This document shows, one piece after another, positions 24,869 to 31,649 of a stretch of DNA of 64,000 nt. Source of the stretch: CAWKEY01 sp963848675. GTDB taxonomy: Bacteria; Pseudomonadota; Gammaproteobacteria; Methylococcales; Methylomonadaceae. A program made the translations under genes and the position numbers. Positions within the stretch are counted from its first letter, which is position 1. Each line of letters begins with the position of its first letter. Where the stretch lies: positions 1 to 64,000 of the forward strand of contig CAWKEY010000031.1 of NCBI GenBank assembly GCA_963848675.1. The letters are read 5' to 3'. Under the pieces are notes generated by a model that was given only the letters and a program-made list of their open reading frames with translations, was not told the DNA's origin and did not search any database.

Positions 24869-26440
24869 ATGAAAGTCCGTTTACTGCTGTTGCTGGGGCT
24901 TGTGTGGCTCAGTTTGGGAAACATGGCCGGCGTGGCTGAAACAACGGCGGCTTCAGCGCCGGCGGCGGTCGTAGTGGATGGCGAAACGCTGTTCGAGGTG
25001 CGCGGCTTGAAAAACATTTCCGCACAATATCGCGCCGACAAAATCGCCGAACGCATCAAGCGGCTGGCCGAGGACCCCTACCTGCGCGCCGACAGCATCA
25101 AACTTGTCAGCGACGAACTATCCACGGATGTGATGACGGGGGATACGATCATCATGTCGGTGCTGGAATTCGATGCCGCCGCGGAGGGCGTTTCTCGGCA
25201 GGAACGAGCAGCCCAGCTGGCGGATAGAATCCGTAGCGGCATCATCAAGTACCGCGAAGCGCACAGTATACGTAACCTGCTTTACGGACTGCTGTTCGCA
25301 TTCATAGCGACCGCACTGTTGGCCGCCTTTATTTATGCGCTTTTCTGGTATTTTCATAAGGTAGAGCATGTTCTCGATGCGGGCATCCGCCGTTGGCTCG
25401 CGCCTACGCGCATCCGTATTTTCGAGTTTATCATTGAGGGTATGATTGCCGGAGCGGTGAAGCTGTTACGGCTGCTCATTTTGGCCGGGATCCTCTACTT
25501 ATATTTCAGTCTTATCCTTAGTTTCTTTCCCTGGACGCGGACTTTTGCCGAACGCTTGTTCGGTTATATCGCTGATCCCCTCAGGGAAATCGGCCTGGAT
25601 ATTTGGAACGAATTGCCGAACTTGCTTTTTCTGCTTATTTTGATTCTGGTTGTACGCTGGTTGCTGGGCATATTGCATTTCTCCTTGTTGGCGGTGGAAA
25701 AAGGAGAAATAAAACTGGCCGGATTCTATCCCGAGTGGGCAATGCCAACCTACAAGATTTGCCGTTTTCTGGTGATAATTTTTGCTATTGCAGTGGCTTA
25801 TCCTTATATTCCCGGCTCCAGATCGCGTGCCTTCGAGGGTGTTTCGATTTTCCTCGGGGTGCTGTTTTCATTGGGATCGACCACTCTGATCGCCAATATG
25901 GTCGCCGGCATAGTGCTAACCTATATGCGCGGTTTTCGGGTTGGCGATGTCGTCAAGATCGGCGACACCACTGGCAAGGTTACCGAGGTGGCGCTGCTGG
26001 TGACGCGCCTGCGCACGCCTAAGAATGTGGAAATAACTATTCCCAATTCCGTACTGATGAGCAACCAGGTAACCAATTACAGCTTTGCGGCCGGCGAAGG
26101 ACGATTGATTCTCCCGGTCAGTATCACCATCGGTTACGATGCTCCCTGGCGGCAAGTGCATGGGCTGTTGCTGCTGGCTGCCGAACGTACCGCTCAAGTG
26201 CTGCGCGAACCGGCACCGTTCGTGCTGCAAAACGCGCTGGACGATTTCTATGTCAAGTATGAGCTGAATGTTTACGCCGCTTCTTCGGATAATATGCCGC
26301 TGCTCTATTCGGAACTGCATCAGAACATCCAGGACGCCTTTAATGAGTATGGCGTGCAGATTATGTCTCCTCATTATGTTGCTGATCCGGAGTCAGCGAA
26401 AATCGTTCCCCGGGAGCTTTGGCGCCAGCCGCCTGCGTAA
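24869..26440 (+). CDS. MscS-family mechanosensitive channel
   Basis: Small-conductance mechanosensitive channels open under membrane tension and release solutes on osmotic downshock. A signal-like first helix (residues 1-24) precedes a 110-residue periplasmic part, then four or five membrane helices. The pore-lining and beta-domain signature is LFSLGSTTLIANMVAGIVLT, then YMRGFRVGDVVKIGDTTGKV, VTRLRTPKNVEITIPNSVLM and NQVTNYS. The C-terminal alpha/beta cage follows to residue 523. It has a GGGGAG ribosome-binding site. The size is larger than E. coli MscS (286 residues) because of the N-terminal extension. Confidence 0.9.
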   Translation: MKVRLLLLLGLVWLSLGNMAGVAETTAASAPAAVVVDGETLFEVRGLKNISAQYRADKIAERIKRLAEDPYLRADSIKLVSDELSTDVMTGDTIIMSVLEFDAAAEGVSRQERAAQLADRIRSGIIKYREAHSIRNLLYGLLFAFIATALLAAFIYALFWYFHKVEHVLDAGIRRWLAPTRIRIFEFIIEGMIAGAVKLLRLLILAGILYLYFSLILSFFPWTRTFAERLFGYIADPLREIGLDIWNELPNLLFLLILILVVRWLLGILHFSLLAVEKGEIKLAGFYPEWAMPTYKICRFLVIIFAIAVAYPYIPGSRSRAFEGVSIFLGVLFSLGSTTLIANMVAGIVLTYMRGFRVGDVVKIGDTTGKVTEVALLVTRLRTPKNVEITIPNSVLMSNQVTNYSFAAGEGRLILPVSITIGYDAPWRQVHGLLLLAAERTAQVLREPAPFVLQNALDDFYVKYELNVYAASSDNMPLLYSELHQNIQDAFNEYGVQIMSPHYVADPESAKIVPRELWRQPPA

Positions 26441-26515
26441 AGCGCAGATTCTGGTTCTCCTATTGTGCCGGATGGCCAAGCGAGTTAAAGAAGGTGTAAC
26501 TGTGTTGCAATTTTC

Positions 26516-26578
26516 TATACAAAATCGTACGTTATACAAATATACACGAACTGGAACTGACCATGTCACCTATACAAA
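26516..26578 (+). promoter_or_regulatory. Triple TATACAAA repeat, possible TacA operator
   Basis: TATACAAA occurs at 26516-26523, 26533-26540 and 26571-26578, the last one inside the first codons of the antitoxin gene. The first two are spaced 17 bases start to start. TacA-type antitoxins bind their own promoter through an N-terminal ribbon-helix-helix, so this is a plausible operator. It is not proven. Confidence 0.4.
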
Positions 26579-26844
26579 CCAAAGAAGCCGTTTCTATAAA
26601 TATTCGCGCCAAAGCCAAGCAGCGTGATCTCATCGATCAAGCTGCGAGCCGTTTAGGTCGTAGCCGTTCTGATTTTATGCTTGAAGCAGCCTGCCGTGAA
26701 GCGGAAGATGTACTGCTCGACCAAGCTTTCTTCTCAGTAGATGCGGGCACCTTTGCCAAGTTTCAGGTACTGCTCGACCAACCGCTACCGCCGACAGATA
26801 AACTACGCCGGCTACTCAAGACAAAAGCTCCCTGGGATAAATGA
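26563..26844 (+). CDS. DUF1778 / TacA-type antitoxin
   Basis: The 93-residue protein has the ribbon-helix-helix N-terminus typical of DUF1778: AVSINIRAKAKQRDLIDQAA then SRLGRSRSDFMLEAACREAE. The C-terminal part (KFQVLLDQPLPPTDKLRRLL) is the tail that wraps around the acetyltransferase toxin. It overlaps the toxin gene by ATGA (26841-26844), as in intact TacAT operons. It should still be made, even though the partner toxin gene is interrupted. Confidence 0.85.
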   Translation: MSPIQTKEAVSINIRAKAKQRDLIDQAASRLGRSRSDFMLEAACREAEDVLLDQAFFSVDAGTFAKFQVLLDQPLPPTDKLRRLLKTKAPWDK

Positions 26845-27073
26845 CCGAATTTAATCTCAAGCCGCCCTCGCCGATCACAGCGGATCAAGAGTTAATAAAT
26901 TTCGACAGCGGTGAATTATCCCTGAATGAATGGCTTAAAAAGCGTGCGTTAAAAAATCAAGCGACTGGCGCTTCACGTTGTTTCGTGGTGTGTTCCGGAA
27001 GGGCTGTCATTGGTTACTACAGTCTGTCTGCCGGTGCTATAAGTCATGAAGCCGCGCCAAAGGCAATGCGGCG
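26841..27073 (+). CDS. TacT-type GNAT toxin, 5' exon
   Basis: TacT toxins acetylate charged tRNAs using acetyl-CoA. This exon gives MTEFNLKPPSPITADQELIN, then SGELSLNEWLKKRALKNQAT, CFVVCSGRAVIGYYSLSAGA and ISHEAAPKAMRR, where a group II intron starts (GTGCG at 27074). The protein resumes at 31132. Joining 26841-27073 to 31132-31411 gives 513 bases, an uninterrupted frame of 170 codons plus stop. Across the junction it reads AMRRNMPDPLPVLLLGRLAV, exactly the family pattern. Toxin production therefore depends on splicing. Unspliced, translation runs about 18 codons into the intron to a stop at 27126-27128. Confidence 0.85.
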
Positions 27074-28112
27074 GTGCGACTGGCATGGTAGTCAGCTAGC
27101 TGGTGGAAGTCCAGCCATTGCCCTGTGAGAAGGGAAAATGTAGGCGAAGGCAAGGGTGTCCAAAGAAACTCTGAGTAGCTACCCAACAGGGAAACACGGT
27201 TACTTTGAGCCAATGCGGAATCTGAAGGAAGCCCTAGCCAAATCGGTCACCTAAACGCAAGTGAACCTTCGTAAGGCGGCAACAAGGGGGTAAGGTGCCC
27301 GCGACCACCGACGCCCGATATTCTCACCGTAACGTGTTGTTGTATTGAAGGTAGGTAGACCGAGACAGAGGTGACTATCTTACCCAGTGAAGGACCGTCG
27401 GCTTTGGGTCGGTGTAACTGCGACACTTTAAGCCCTAAGCGCAGCAGTAATGTTGACGTTATGAACCGAGGGTCTGCAGATGAAGCCGTAGTGTGCGCTG
27501 GGCAGCGCATTAATCAGGAGGGTTAAAGTCCCTCTGGCATTCTGATAAGGAGTGCTATATCCAAAAGCGGGGGTAATGCCTTGCTAGCCGGGGTATACAG
27601 ATAAGGAGAAGCCTAAACGGGCACGAAGCTGGAAACCGTGGACATAGCCAAGGTTGAGCCTAAGTCGGGTGTACTGTTGAAAGACAACCGGAGGACAGGG
27701 TGTCCACCGCGAGGTGGAATCCGAAGGGTTTGAGGAGAAACACCGGGCCGTAATCGAAGAGGCGACTCTATAGATGAACCGGTCGGCCAAAGATGGGGCA
27801 AGGTCGAGCCTGCACTATGGAGGCGAAGGCGTTCTTATCCACCCATCGAACCAAGGTGTGTGCGGATGGCACGGTGTGGAAGATTAATACGTGACCCCAG
27901 GAGAACTCATAGAATTTTCAGGTGGCGCTGAGATAAGTGAACCTATAAGCAAACACGAAATGGTGAACGATGTTCTATGAGTAGTCGGACGACTGAATAG
28001 TACCTGAAGCGTTATGAAAATAAGGTGACCATGAAAATGGCAGCAGAGTGTGCTGGGGAAGGCGGTCGGCAAGGTGGTTGGACAAAGACAAGTAATCTAA
28101 AGAGTAAAGTTT

Positions 28113-29435
28113 ATGGCAAGGAACAGTTCCTTAAGTGAAAAACCCCTAGGCGATGAACCGAGGAGATTAGTGCATTGGCTGAATCCAACAGGAGAAAAGA
28201 AGGTTCACTCATTAGTGGACAAAGTTTATAAGCTGAAGAACTTGGAGTTAGCTTGGGAGAAAGTAAAACGGAACCGGGGAGCAGGCGGTATTGATGGGCA
28301 GAGCATAAAAGAGTTTGGGGAAAACCTGCAAGGGAATCTCGACAGACTTCATAATGAACTGATCAAGCAGACGTACCAACCGCAACCCGTTAAACGCCAC
28401 TTAATACCCAAGAGTGGACAGCCGGGCAAGTATCGTCCGCTTGGCATACCGACTATTTACGATAGAGTGTGTCAACAGGCGCTACTTAACCGACTAGAGC
28501 CTATCTTCGAGCCTGTATTCGATGAAGCCAGTTTTGGATATCGGCGAGGAAGATCAGCAAAAGATGCGATGAGAAAGATCTGGAGCGAACTAGAGCAAGG
28601 AAATGAATGGGTTGTGGATGCAGATTTGAAAGATTTTTTCGGATCGGCTGACCATGACAAACTCATGGAAATGCTCAATCAGCGGATAGCGGACGGACGT
28701 GTATTGAGACTTTTAGAATCGATGATGAAAGTTGGCTATTTACAGGATAACAGGATTCATCCTACCGTTATGGGCGTTCCCCAGGGTGGAGTGATTTCAC
28801 CGCTGATCAGCAATATTCTTTTGACTCCGTTTGACCGAGAGATGCGCCGCAAGGGGTATCGATTAACCCGGTTTGCTGATGATTGGCTGGTGACGTGCCA
28901 AACCAGAGCACAAGCTCAGGCGGTACTGATCTTTGCGTCAAAAGTTCTGGAAAAGTTGGGCGTTGTTTTGCATAAGGAGAAGACTCGGATTGTCCATGTT
29001 CGACATGGGTTTGAGTTTTTAGGCTACAAGATCAAGCGTGGAAAGCAGCCACTAAAGTTGCCTGCGTACAAGATCAAAAGCGGTATCCGACAGGGTTCGC
29101 TGTATGTCTATCCGCGGCAGAAGTCGATTGACCACTTTAAAGAACAAATCAGAAAGCGAACCCGACGAAAAGCACCTTTGAGTACCCAAGAGCTGATTGA
29201 CGAAATTAATCCGGTCATCCGCGGCTGGGGCAACTACTACAAGAAAGCCCACGTCAGAAAGTTGTTCAACCAACTTGACCGTTGGATTATCAGGCGACTC
29301 TGGTCACAACGTCATAAACGATGGCGAAATTGTGGCTGGATGCAATTACCTGGCACCCGTTTGTACGGTGAGTTGGGGCTGGTAAGCTTAATTCATTTAA
29401 TACCTTCTTTAAATCCGCCAAGGGCCGCCTTGTGA
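28113..29435 (+). CDS. Group II intron reverse transcriptase/maturase RT1 (inner intron)
   Basis: The 440-residue protein helps its intron splice and reverse-transcribes it during mobility. RT blocks visible are GAGGIDGQSIKEF near residue 57, KYRPLGIPTIYDRVCQQALL, SFGYRRGRSAKDAM, WVVDADLKDFFGS with the first catalytic Asp, VPQGGVISPLISNILL, and RFADDWLV with the catalytic Asp pair. The maturase (GIIM) domain follows, with GWGNYYKKAHVRKLFNQLDR. No HNH endonuclease domain is seen. The frame is intact and the catalytic residues are present, so it may be functional. It lies in intron domain IV and ends right at domain V. Confidence 0.92.
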   Translation: MARNSSLSEKPLGDEPRRLVHWLNPTGEKKVHSLVDKVYKLKNLELAWEKVKRNRGAGGIDGQSIKEFGENLQGNLDRLHNELIKQTYQPQPVKRHLIPKSGQPGKYRPLGIPTIYDRVCQQALLNRLEPIFEPVFDEASFGYRRGRSAKDAMRKIWSELEQGNEWVVDADLKDFFGSADHDKLMEMLNQRIADGRVLRLLESMMKVGYLQDNRIHPTVMGVPQGGVISPLISNILLTPFDREMRRKGYRLTRFADDWLVTCQTRAQAQAVLIFASKVLEKLGVVLHKEKTRIVHVRHGFEFLGYKIKRGKQPLKLPAYKIKSGIRQGSLYVYPRQKSIDHFKEQIRKRTRRKAPLSTQELIDEINPVIRGWGNYYKKAHVRKLFNQLDRWIIRRLWSQRHKRWRNCGWMQLPGTRLYGELGLVSLIHLIPSLNPPRAAL

Positions 29436-29516
29436 AAGCTGGATGCGGGAAAACTGCATGTCCAGTTTGAGCGGCGGACGGAGGCTAGCGTTTCGGCGCG
29501 CCTCCTCCGACCCGAC
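29434..29516 (+). ncRNA. Domains V and VI of the inner intron
   Basis: Domain V folds from AGCTGGATGC and GCATGTCCAGTT around a GAAA-containing loop, with the AGC catalytic triad at its 5' side. Domain VI is the GACGGAGGC/GCCTCCTCC hairpin that follows. The first bases overlap the RT1 stop region. Confidence 0.7.
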
Positions 29517-29757
29517 AATCGTAAAGTTCGGTGCCGATGAACTCATGGTGACATGGAGGAGGGTAAAACATCGAATCAGTGACAGGACGTTGGAGGTGAA
29601 GGGTGGAACATGTAAGCGGCCATGGCCGTTGATTAGAGACCGGAGGACTGAGATCAGCCTGACAGGAGCGGTTGACTATTTGCGTCGTAAACAGTGAACG
29701 AAGCAGCCGTGCGAGATTGACGAAAGTTCTCTACAAAAGAGAGTGAAATAAACGAAC

Positions 29758-31062
29758 ATGAGCCAATTGATTGAAGAACCCAGACTCTTTGAAAACCTTT
29801 GCTCAACTTTTTATTTGGGCGTAGGCTTTGAATTTGTTAGAAGAAACCGAGGCGCACCCGGCATTGACGGCGTGAGCATAATGGACTTTGAAGCCAATTT
29901 AGACGAAGAGCTAAGCCAGTTGCAACAGGAATTGACAACTTGGACTTATCAACCCTCGCCGGTACGCCGAGTAGAAATCCCGAAGCCGGATGGCAAAGGG
30001 GTACGCCTGCTTGGCATCCCGACGGTGCGAGATCGTGTGGTACAGACAACCTTAAAGTTGTTGCTGGAGCCGATCTTTGATCCGCATTTTTCACCGAACA
30101 GTTATGGTTTTCGCCCAGGGCGGAGCCAGCATCAAGCGGTGCAGGCGGCGCAACAGATTATCACTAGTGGCAAGCCCTATGTGGTGGATATTGATCTTTC
30201 GAAATTCTTTGATCGTATCCATCATGACCGGCTCATAGCCCGCATGGGGCAGAAGATAGCCGACAAACGCATACTGCGTCTAGTCGGGATCATGCTGCGT
30301 AGCGGCATTATGATCAACGGCGTTGTTATCCCCAGCGAGGAAGGCGCGATGCAGGGCGGCCCGTTAAGTCCGCTGCTCAGCAACATCGTTCTGGACGAAC
30401 TGGATCAGGAACTGGAAAGGCGGGGCCTGGAATTTTGCCGGTTCGCCGATGATTGCAATATCTTCGTGAAATCGCAAAAAGCGGCAGAGCGGGTGATGGC
30501 AAAGGTCAGTCAGTTCATCGAAAAGAAGCTAAAACTGAAGGTGAATCAGGAGAAAAGCCAAGTGGCTCTCTCCGATAAGGTCAAGTTCTTGGGCTTTACC
30601 GTGGTCAACGGGACGATTGCGATAGCGCATAAAGCCCTACAGACGGCTATGGAAAAAGTCAAAGCACTGACACCGCGAGGCACCCATAAAGCTCTGGAGC
30701 CAACCCTGGACAAGATCAATCAATGGTATGTGGGCTGGTCGAACTATTACAGTTTGACCAACTACCCATCCCAATTGAATAAAATCGAAGCCCATATCCG
30801 GCGGCGATTACGATCAAGACTGGTGAGTCAACAAAAGAGAAAACAGCATCTTTACCGAAATCTGGTCAAACGAGGAGTACCACGAAAACAAGCATCAAAA
30901 GCTGTCTTTTCAAACAACAAACGGTGGGTGCTCTCAAACGCCCGAGCGGTGACGAGAGCCTACCCCAACAGTTGGTTTATTAACCTGAAAGGACAGGAAA
31001 TACGATCCGACCGCAAGCTGGCGCATTGGTTTGACGTTTCTCAATGGATACGCCTTGCATAA
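29758..31062 (+). CDS. Group II intron reverse transcriptase/maturase RT2 (outer intron)
   Basis: The 434-residue RT has NRGAPGIDGVSIMDFEANLD, VRLLGIPTVRDRVVQTTLKL, NSYGFRPGRSQHQAVQAAQQ, YVVDIDLSKFFDRIHHDRL with the first catalytic Asp, GGPLSPLLSNIVLDELDQEL, and CRFADDCNIFV with the Asp pair. The thumb/maturase part follows, with VGWSNYYSLTNYPSQLNKIE. No HNH domain is present. It differs clearly from RT1, so the two introns are of different lineages. The frame is intact and ends 2 bases before domain V of the outer intron, so it should promote splicing that restores the toxin mRNA. Confidence 0.92.
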   Translation: MSQLIEEPRLFENLCSTFYLGVGFEFVRRNRGAPGIDGVSIMDFEANLDEELSQLQQELTTWTYQPSPVRRVEIPKPDGKGVRLLGIPTVRDRVVQTTLKLLLEPIFDPHFSPNSYGFRPGRSQHQAVQAAQQIITSGKPYVVDIDLSKFFDRIHHDRLIARMGQKIADKRILRLVGIMLRSGIMINGVVIPSEEGAMQGGPLSPLLSNIVLDELDQELERRGLEFCRFADDCNIFVKSQKAAERVMAKVSQFIEKKLKLKVNQEKSQVALSDKVKFLGFTVVNGTIAIAHKALQTAMEKVKALTPRGTHKALEPTLDKINQWYVGWSNYYSLTNYPSQLNKIEAHIRRRLRSRLVSQQKRKQHLYRNLVKRGVPRKQASKAVFSNNKRWVLSNARAVTRAYPNSWFINLKGQEIRSDRKLAHWFDVSQWIRLA

Positions 31063-31063
31063 G

Positions 31064-31131
31064 GAGCCGTGTACGGACCCGTACGCACGGTTCTGTGGGC
31101 AGACGGAGGCTGCGGCCTCCTCTGACCCGAT
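31064..31131 (+). ncRNA. Domains V and VI of the outer intron
   Basis: Domain V spans about 31064-31094: GAGCCGTGTACG pairs with CGTACGCACGGTTC around GACC, which is not the GNRA tetraloop usual for this domain. Domain VI is the GACGGAGG/CCTCCTC hairpin with the branch-point region and ends GACCCGAT. Confidence 0.75.
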
Positions 31132-31411
31132 AAACATGCCTGACCCATTGCCGGTTCTCCTGCTTGGTCGGCTCGCCGTCGATAAACATTACCACAATAG
31201 GGGTATCGGTCAGGCAATGTTGCGCGATGCGATGATACGGGCAGTCAAAGTCTCCGGCGATGCCGGAGTGTTCGCTGTACTCGTTCACGCCCTTACTGAT
31301 CAAGCCAAACAGTTCTATCTGTCGCGCGGTTTCGTGGAATCACCTATACAAGCGATGACTCTCATGATGACAATTGAAACAGTCAGGACAATTTTGACAG
31401 AGCCAGATTGA
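31132..31411 (+). CDS. TacT-type GNAT toxin, 3' exon
   Basis: The exon carries the rest of the acetyltransferase: NMPDPLPVLLLGRLAVDKHY, then HNRGIGQAMLRDAMIRAVKV, where R-G-I-G-Q-A is the acetyl-CoA-binding motif, and QAKQFYLSRGFVESPIQAMT with the conserved Tyr near the active site. It ends at 31411. Without intron removal it lacks the N-terminal half. Any start inside the intron 3' end would give only a partial protein. Confidence 0.85.
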
Positions 31412-31649
31412 CAACAGAGTCACTAGTAAAGTGTTTGTAACAGTCAGCTTGAAGTTGAATTCAGCGTTTTTCGCAAATTCTTGATTATTTTAGTCATTTC
31501 GACCAGCGGGAGAAATCTTTTAAGCGGTGTAATATGGGTGGGAGCCTTAAGATTCCTCGCTTTGCTCGGAATGACAAATTACGCTGAATGGTTACATATA
31601 TTTTTAATTCAAACAAGTTTTTCACCCAGCTAAATCAAGAGAGTCCCAA
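31412..31649. other. Intergenic region with a degenerate dispersed repeat
   Basis: The stretch around 31497-31606 contains CATTTCGACCAGCGGGAGAA and later CCTCGCTTTGCTCGGAATGA, a degenerate inverted motif typical of extragenic repeats in these genomes. ATTCAGCG near 31458 also pairs with CGCTGAAT near 31582. No gene is seen. Confidence 0.4.

Larger units (their letters stand above)
27493..29516 (+). mobile_element. Inner group II intron (with RT1), nested in the outer intron
   Basis: A second intron start, GTGCGCTGGGCAGCGC, lies at 27493 and is followed by AGGAGGGTTAAAGTCCC, which parallels the GTGGAAGTCC block near the start of the outer intron. RT1 begins 620 bases later, a usual leader length. 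Domain V begins at about 29434 with AGCTGGATGCGGGAAAAC and is followed by a domain VI hairpin and GACCCGAC at 29516 (AY end), by analogy with the outer intron. Outer-intron sequence resumes after it. The ends may be wrong by a few bases (27491 or 29519 are alternatives). Confidence 0.72.
27074..31131 (+). mobile_element. Outer group II intron (with RT2), inserted in the toxin gene
   Basis: The 5' end is GTGCGACTGGC at 27074, the canonical group II start. The 3' end is GACCCGAT at 31131, an AY end. Domain V lies at about 31064-31094: GAGCCGTGTACG, then a GACC loop, then CGTACGCACGGTTCT, with the AGC triad; domain VI follows directly. The boundaries were fixed by requiring the toxin frame to be restored. 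The total length is 4058 bases, but 2.02 kb of this is a second intron; without it the outer intron is about 2034 bases, with about 650 bases before its RT gene, a normal layout. Confidence 0.82.

Noticed and set aside
26268..26627. 119-codon open frame across the MscS end and the antitoxin start
   Set aside because: It overlaps two well-supported genes in another frame and has no family resemblance.
29443..29697. 84-codon open frame between the two RT genes
   Set aside because: It covers intron domain V/VI and outer-intron structural sequence, so it is RNA, not a gene.
27074..31131. Two independent introns placed side by side
   Set aside because: Only one exon junction restores the toxin frame, and RT2 lacks its own complete 5' domain unless the first 420 bases of the insertion belong to it.
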